9,910 nucleotides of DNA from an uncultured Methylotenera sp. (lineage in GTDB: Bacteria > Pseudomonadota > Gammaproteobacteria > Burkholderiales > Methylophilaceae): positions 1 to 9,910 of the forward strand of contig CALFXV010000087.1 in assembly GCA_937957775.1 (NCBI GenBank), in the 5' to 3' direction. Of the stretch, positions 6,444-9,910 are shown piece by piece (the first letter of the stretch is position 1; each line of letters opens with the position of its first letter). The notes below the pieces were generated by a model that was not told the origin of the DNA, searched no databases, and worked only from the letters and a program-made list of their open reading frames with translations. Both the position numbers and the translations under genes were made by a program.

Positions 6444-9400
6444 TTATGCGGCTTGTTTTGCCGTTGCGGCTGCCAATTCGGTCAATGCGCGTTTGTATTC
6501 AATCGGCATGACTTTGACAAATTTGCTTCTTGAGGTAGCCCAGTCGGCCAACAAGGCTTGGGCTCGCACACTACCGGTATAGTTCGCATGCTTTTCTATC
6601 AGCGTTTTGAGTGTGACTTCGTCTGGCTGATTTAAATGCTGCACTTTACCCACAGCGGCATCGGCCGCTTCCACTTTTTCTAAGGCGACCATACTCATGT
6701 TGCATCGTTTAGCAAACAAGCCGTCTTCGTCATAGACATAAGCCACGCCGCCACTCATACCGGCAGCAAAGTTTTGACCGGTGAGGCCTAATACCACAAC
6801 GGTACCGCCAGTCATGTATTCGCAACCGTGGTTACCCACGCCTTCGACCACGGCCGTGGCACCGGAATTGCGCACACAGAATCGCTCACCGGCCACGCCT
6901 CTGAAATAGCTTTCACCGGTGGTCGCGCCGTACATGACGGTGTTACCGACTATGATGTTTTCATGCGCGAGGCCACTGAAGGCGACCGGCGGTTTAATGA
7001 TGATGCGTCCGCCGCATAAACCTTTACCCACGTAGTCGTTGCCTTCGCCACTTAATTCAAAGGTGATGCCTTTGGCTAAGAAAGCAGCAAAACTTTGGCC
7101 CGAGGTGCCGTTAAAATTGATGTGTATGCTGTCATCGGGCAAACCGGCGTGACCAAATCGGGTGGCAATTTGATTAGACAACATGGTGCCCACCGTGCGG
7201 TTGGTATTGGAGATAGCCACGTCCAACACGATTTTTTTACCCTCTTCCAATGCTGGCTTGGCCATGGCCACCAGCTTATTGTCTAGCGCATGGGTCAAGC
7301 CGTGGTCTTGCACATCATTGTGCTTACGTGACACGTCTGCTGGCATGGCTGGCAAATGGAACACTTTGCTGAAATCCAAACCGTTGATTTTCCAATGCTC
7401 GATACCGGCTTGCATGTCAAGCAAATCGGCGCGTCCGATTAAATCATCAAACTTCGCCACGCCTATGGAGGCCATCAATTCACGCACTTCTTCAGCCACA
7501 AAGAAGAAGTAATTCACCACATGCTCAGGCTGTCCGGTAAAGCGTTTACGCAATTCTGGATCTTGCGTGGCCACACCGACTGGGCAGGTATTCAAATGGC
7601 ATTTGCGCATCATGATGCAACCTTCTACCACTAGCGGTGCGGTGGCAAAACCAAACTCATCGGCACCTAGCAAGGCGCCTATGACCACGTCACGGCCGGT
7701 TTTAATTTGACCGTCCACCTGCAAGATGACGCGGCCGCGCAATTGATTGAGCACCAAGGTTTGCTGTGTTTCAGCCAAGCCTATTTCCCAGGGTCCACCG
7801 GCATGTTTCACCGATGAAATTGGCGATGCGCCGGTACCGCCATCATGGCCCGCAATCACGATGTGATCCGATTTGGCTTTGGCGACACCTGCCGCTACCG
7901 TTCCCACGCCTGTTTCAGCCACTAATTTGACGGAAATAGACGCCTTAGGATTAGCGTTTTTAAGGTCGTGTATCAGTTGCGCCAAATCTTCAATCGAATA
8001 AATATCGTGGTGCGGTGGCGGGGATATCAAACCCACACCAGGCACAGAGAAACGCAATTTAGCAATGTACTCGCTGACTTTATGGCCAGGTAATTGGCCG
8101 CCTTCGCCAGGCTTTGCACCTTGCGCCATTTTGATTTGTATCTGATCGGCGGAAGCCAAGTATTCAGCGGTCACACCAAAGCGACCAGACGCCACTTGTT
8201 TGATGCTAGAGCGCATGGAATCGCCGGCTTGCAAGGCGATGTCTTTGACTATTCTGTCGCTGCCTATGACGTTGGCCATGGTGGTGGCACTGGCTACTGG
8301 GATAAAACGCTTAGCGTCTTCGCCGCCTTCCCCGGTGTTGGATTTACCGCCTATGCGGTTCATGGCAATAGCCAAGGTCGCATGCGCTTCTGTCGAAATG
8401 GAGCCCAATGACATGGCGCCAGTAGCAAAGCGTTTGACGATCTCTTTTGCTGGCTCAACTTTTTCCAAGGGAATCGCCGCGCCCACCGATTTAATTTCAA
8501 ACAACCCGCGCAAGGTCATGTGACGACGCGTTTGATCGTTGATTAGCTTAGCGTATTCTTTGTAAGTGTCAGCTGAATTGGTGCGAGTGGCATGTTGCAA
8601 TTTAGCAATCGAATCGGGCGTCCACATGTGCTCTTCACCGCGCACGCGGAAAGCGTATTCGCCACCGGCATCCAAATGCTTGGCCAATACTGGGTCTTCG
8701 CCAAAGGCTGCCGTATGCAAGCGCTCGGCTTCTTCCGCCACTTGCGCCAAACCTATGCCTTCAATGTTGGTGGTGGTGCCAGTAAAGTATTGATCAACAA
8801 AGGCGCTGTTGAGGCCGATGGCTTCAAATATTTGTGCACCACAGTATGATTGGTAAGTGGAAATACCCATTTTGGACATGACTTTATACAAGCCCTTGCC
8901 TATGGCTTTAACAAACTTTTTAGCCGCTTCGTTACTATCTTTAACGTCCATGTGCTTAATGGTTTCAAAGGCTAACCAAGGGCAAACCGCTTCCGCGCCG
9001 TAACCGGCCAATAGGGCAAAGTGGTGGACTTCGCGTGCCGATCCGGTGTCAACAACCAAGCCTGCGCTGGTGCGTAAACCGGTTTTTACCAAATGCTCGT
9101 GGGTGGCAGAACATGCTAATAATGCCGGAATCGCCATGCGATCGGCACTCACGCCTCGATCAGACAGAATCAAAATATTGAATCCATCTTGCACGGCTTT
9201 TTCTGCCGCACTGGTAATGCCGGCCACGGCTTTAGCCATGCCAGCCTTACCCTGCGTTAGCGGATACGTGATGTCCAACACGATGGATTTATATTGGTTT
9301 TGCGTGAAGGTCGCGATGGCTTTTAATTGCGCCAGTTCGTCCAAGGTTAAGACCGGTTGCGCCGCTTCCAATCGCATCGGCGGGTGAGTCTCATCCACCG

Positions 9401-9910
9401 CCAGTAAATTCGGTTTAGGGCCGATAAATGTCACCAAAGACATCACCAACTCTTCACGAATCGGATCAATAGGCGGGTTGGTCACTTGCGCGAACAACTG
9501 TTTGAAGTAGTTATAGAGTAATTTTGGTTTAACCGACAACACCGGCAAAGCTGCATCGTTCCCCATGGAACCCGAGCCTTCCTCGCCATTTTCCACCATG
9601 GGCTGCATGACGAATTTGATGTCTTCTTGGGTGTATCCAAACGCTTGTTGGGTATCCAACAAATTGGCTGCCATGGCTAATTCGGCGTCTACTTTAGGCA
9701 TGTCGCTTAAGTAATAACGCGTTTTTTCTAGCCATTGTTTGTAAGGTTTGGCGGTTGCTAAGGTATTTTTGACTTCAGCATCGCCTATGATGCGGCCTTG
9801 TTCCATGTCGATTAACAACATTTTGCCTGGCTCTAAGCGCCATTTTTTTACGATTTTTTCTTGTGGGAAAGTCAAAACACCCATTTCCGAGGCCATCATC
9901 ACCAATTCGT
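6444..9910 (-). CDS. gltB: Glutamate synthase large subunit, 5' end beyond the right edge
   Basis: GltB hydrolyses glutamine, channels the ammonia and reductively aminates 2-oxoglutarate on FMN. About 1,155 of the roughly 1,500 residues are in the window. The frame is open to the last base with no true start. The first readable residues ([12 protein letters not shown]) are an internal family motif, so the N-terminal glutaminase domain with its catalytic cysteine lies outside. Counting from the TTG codon at 9905, the central domain comes first. The FMN-binding synthase domain runs from about 465 to 860, with [14 protein letters not shown] at 628-641 and [10 protein letters not shown] at 686-695. 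The [3Fe-4S] cysteines are 763, 769 and 774 ([12 protein letters not shown]). The C-terminal glycine-rich beta-helix domain covers about 890-1090, and the protein ends with the typical [11 protein letters not shown]. No frameshift or missing key residue is seen. GltD follows after 26 bases. Confidence 0.98.
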   Translation of the reverse strand, partial: ELVMMASEMGVLTFPQEKIVKKWRLEPGKMLLIDMEQGRIIGDAEVKNTLATAKPYKQWLEKTRYYLSDMPKVDAELAMAANLLDTQQAFGYTQEDIKFVMQPMVENGEEGSGSMGNDAALPVLSVKPKLLYNYFKQLFAQVTNPPIDPIREELVMSLVTFIGPKPNLLAVDETHPPMRLEAAQPVLTLDELAQLKAIATFTQNQYKSIVLDITYPLTQGKAGMAKAVAGITSAAEKAVQDGFNILILSDRGVSADRMAIPALLACSATHEHLVKTGLRTSAGLVVDTGSAREVHHFALLAGYGAEAVCPWLAFETIKHMDVKDSNEAAKKFVKAIGKGLYKVMSKMGISTYQSYCGAQIFEAIGLNSAFVDQYFTGTTTNIEGIGLAQVAEEAERLHTAAFGEDPVLAKHLDAGGEYAFRVRGEEHMWTPDSIAKLQHATRTNSADTYKEYAKLINDQTRRHMTLRGLFEIKSVGAAIPLEKVEPAKEIVKRFATGAMSLGSISTEAHATLAIAMNRIGGKSNTGEGGEDAKRFIPVASATTMANVIGSDRIVKDIALQAGDSMRSSIKQVASGRFGVTAEYLASADQIQIKMAQGAKPGEGGQLPGHKVSEYIAKLRFSVPGVGLISPPPHHDIYSIEDLAQLIHDLKNANPKASISVKLVAETGVGTVAAGVAKAKSDHIVIAGHDGGTGASPISSVKHAGGPWEIGLAETQQTLVLNQLRGRVILQVDGQIKTGRDVVIGALLGADEFGFATAPLVVEGCIMMRKCHLNTCPVGVATQDPELRKRFTGQPEHVVNYFFFVAEEVRELMASIGVAKFDDLIGRADLLDMQAGIEHWKINGLDFSKVFHLPAMPADVSRKHNDVQDHGLTHALDNKLVAMAKPALEEGKKIVLDVAISNTNRTVGTMLSNQIATRFGHAGLPDDSIHINFNGTSGQSFAAFLAKGITFELSGEGNDYVGKGLCGGRIIIKPPVAFSGLAHENIIVGNTVMYGATTGESYFRGVAGERFCVRNSGATAVVEGVGNHGCEYMTGGTVVVLGLTGQNFAAGMSGGVAYVYDEDGLFAKRCNMSMVALEKVEAADAAVGKVQHLNQPDEVTLKTLIEKHANYTGSVRAQALLADWATSRSKFVKVMPIEYKRALTELAAATAKQAA

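Noticed and set aside
5935..6582. A 215-codon open frame on the plus strand across the gltB-gltD junction
   Set aside because: It lies antisense to two strongly conserved genes, has no recognisable domain or ribosome-binding site, and its length is explained by codon bias of the opposite strand.
9903..9905. TTG at 9905 as a true start of a short glutamate synthase
   Set aside because: The frame stays open to the window edge, and the sequence there is an internal GltB motif, so the gene is simply cut by the window.

Overview
The window is a compact, ordinary stretch of bacterial chromosome. It most likely comes from a gammaproteobacterium, and possibly from a methylotroph or methanotroph. Three things suggest this. 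DksA keeps all four zinc-finger cysteines and closely resembles the gammaproteobacterial form, whereas many betaproteobacterial DksA proteins have lost some of them. A tRNA-Pro(UGG) is followed by what looks like tRNA-Arg, a pairing common in gammaproteobacterial tRNA operons. A secreted metallo-hydrolase resembles the SoxH / quinoprotein-relay families seen around PQQ-dependent oxidation systems. The methylotroph guess rests on that last point alone and is weak. There is no sign of mobile elements, phage, CRISPR or recent transfer.

Layout. Positions 1-206 hold two minus-strand tRNA genes: a complete tRNA-Pro(UGG) with encoded CCA and a strong promoter, then the first 28 bases of a probable tRNA-Arg that runs off the left edge. 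The 101 bases between them hold nothing I can name. Two plus-strand housekeeping genes follow, folD (one-carbon folate metabolism) and dksA (stringent-response cofactor of RNA polymerase). A bidirectional terminator separates dksA from a convergent, signal-peptide-bearing MBL-fold hydrolase at 1767-2702. That gene is divergent from a plus-strand pair, a cytochrome b561 membrane protein and a MAPEG-family membrane protein, three bases apart. A second bidirectional terminator, a perfect 15-bp inverted repeat, separates this pair from a minus-strand operon of gltB (5' end beyond the right edge), gltD and hemE.

How the genes relate. GltB and GltD together form NADPH-dependent glutamate synthase, the assimilation half of the GS-GOGAT cycle. 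HemE follows in the same direction with no intrinsic terminator between, so it may be co-transcribed. The MBL hydrolase, cytochrome b561 and MAPEG genes share a divergent control region and may form a small envelope redox module, but their joint function is unknown. The most interesting signals are in the intergenic DNA. These are a perfect 11-bp inverted repeat covering both Shine-Dalgarno sites of the divergent pair, a 10-bp inverted repeat overlapping the dksA promoter, a GC-rich discriminator at that promoter, and a 9-bp stem in the gltD-hemE gap. I did not find a convincing new biological system here.
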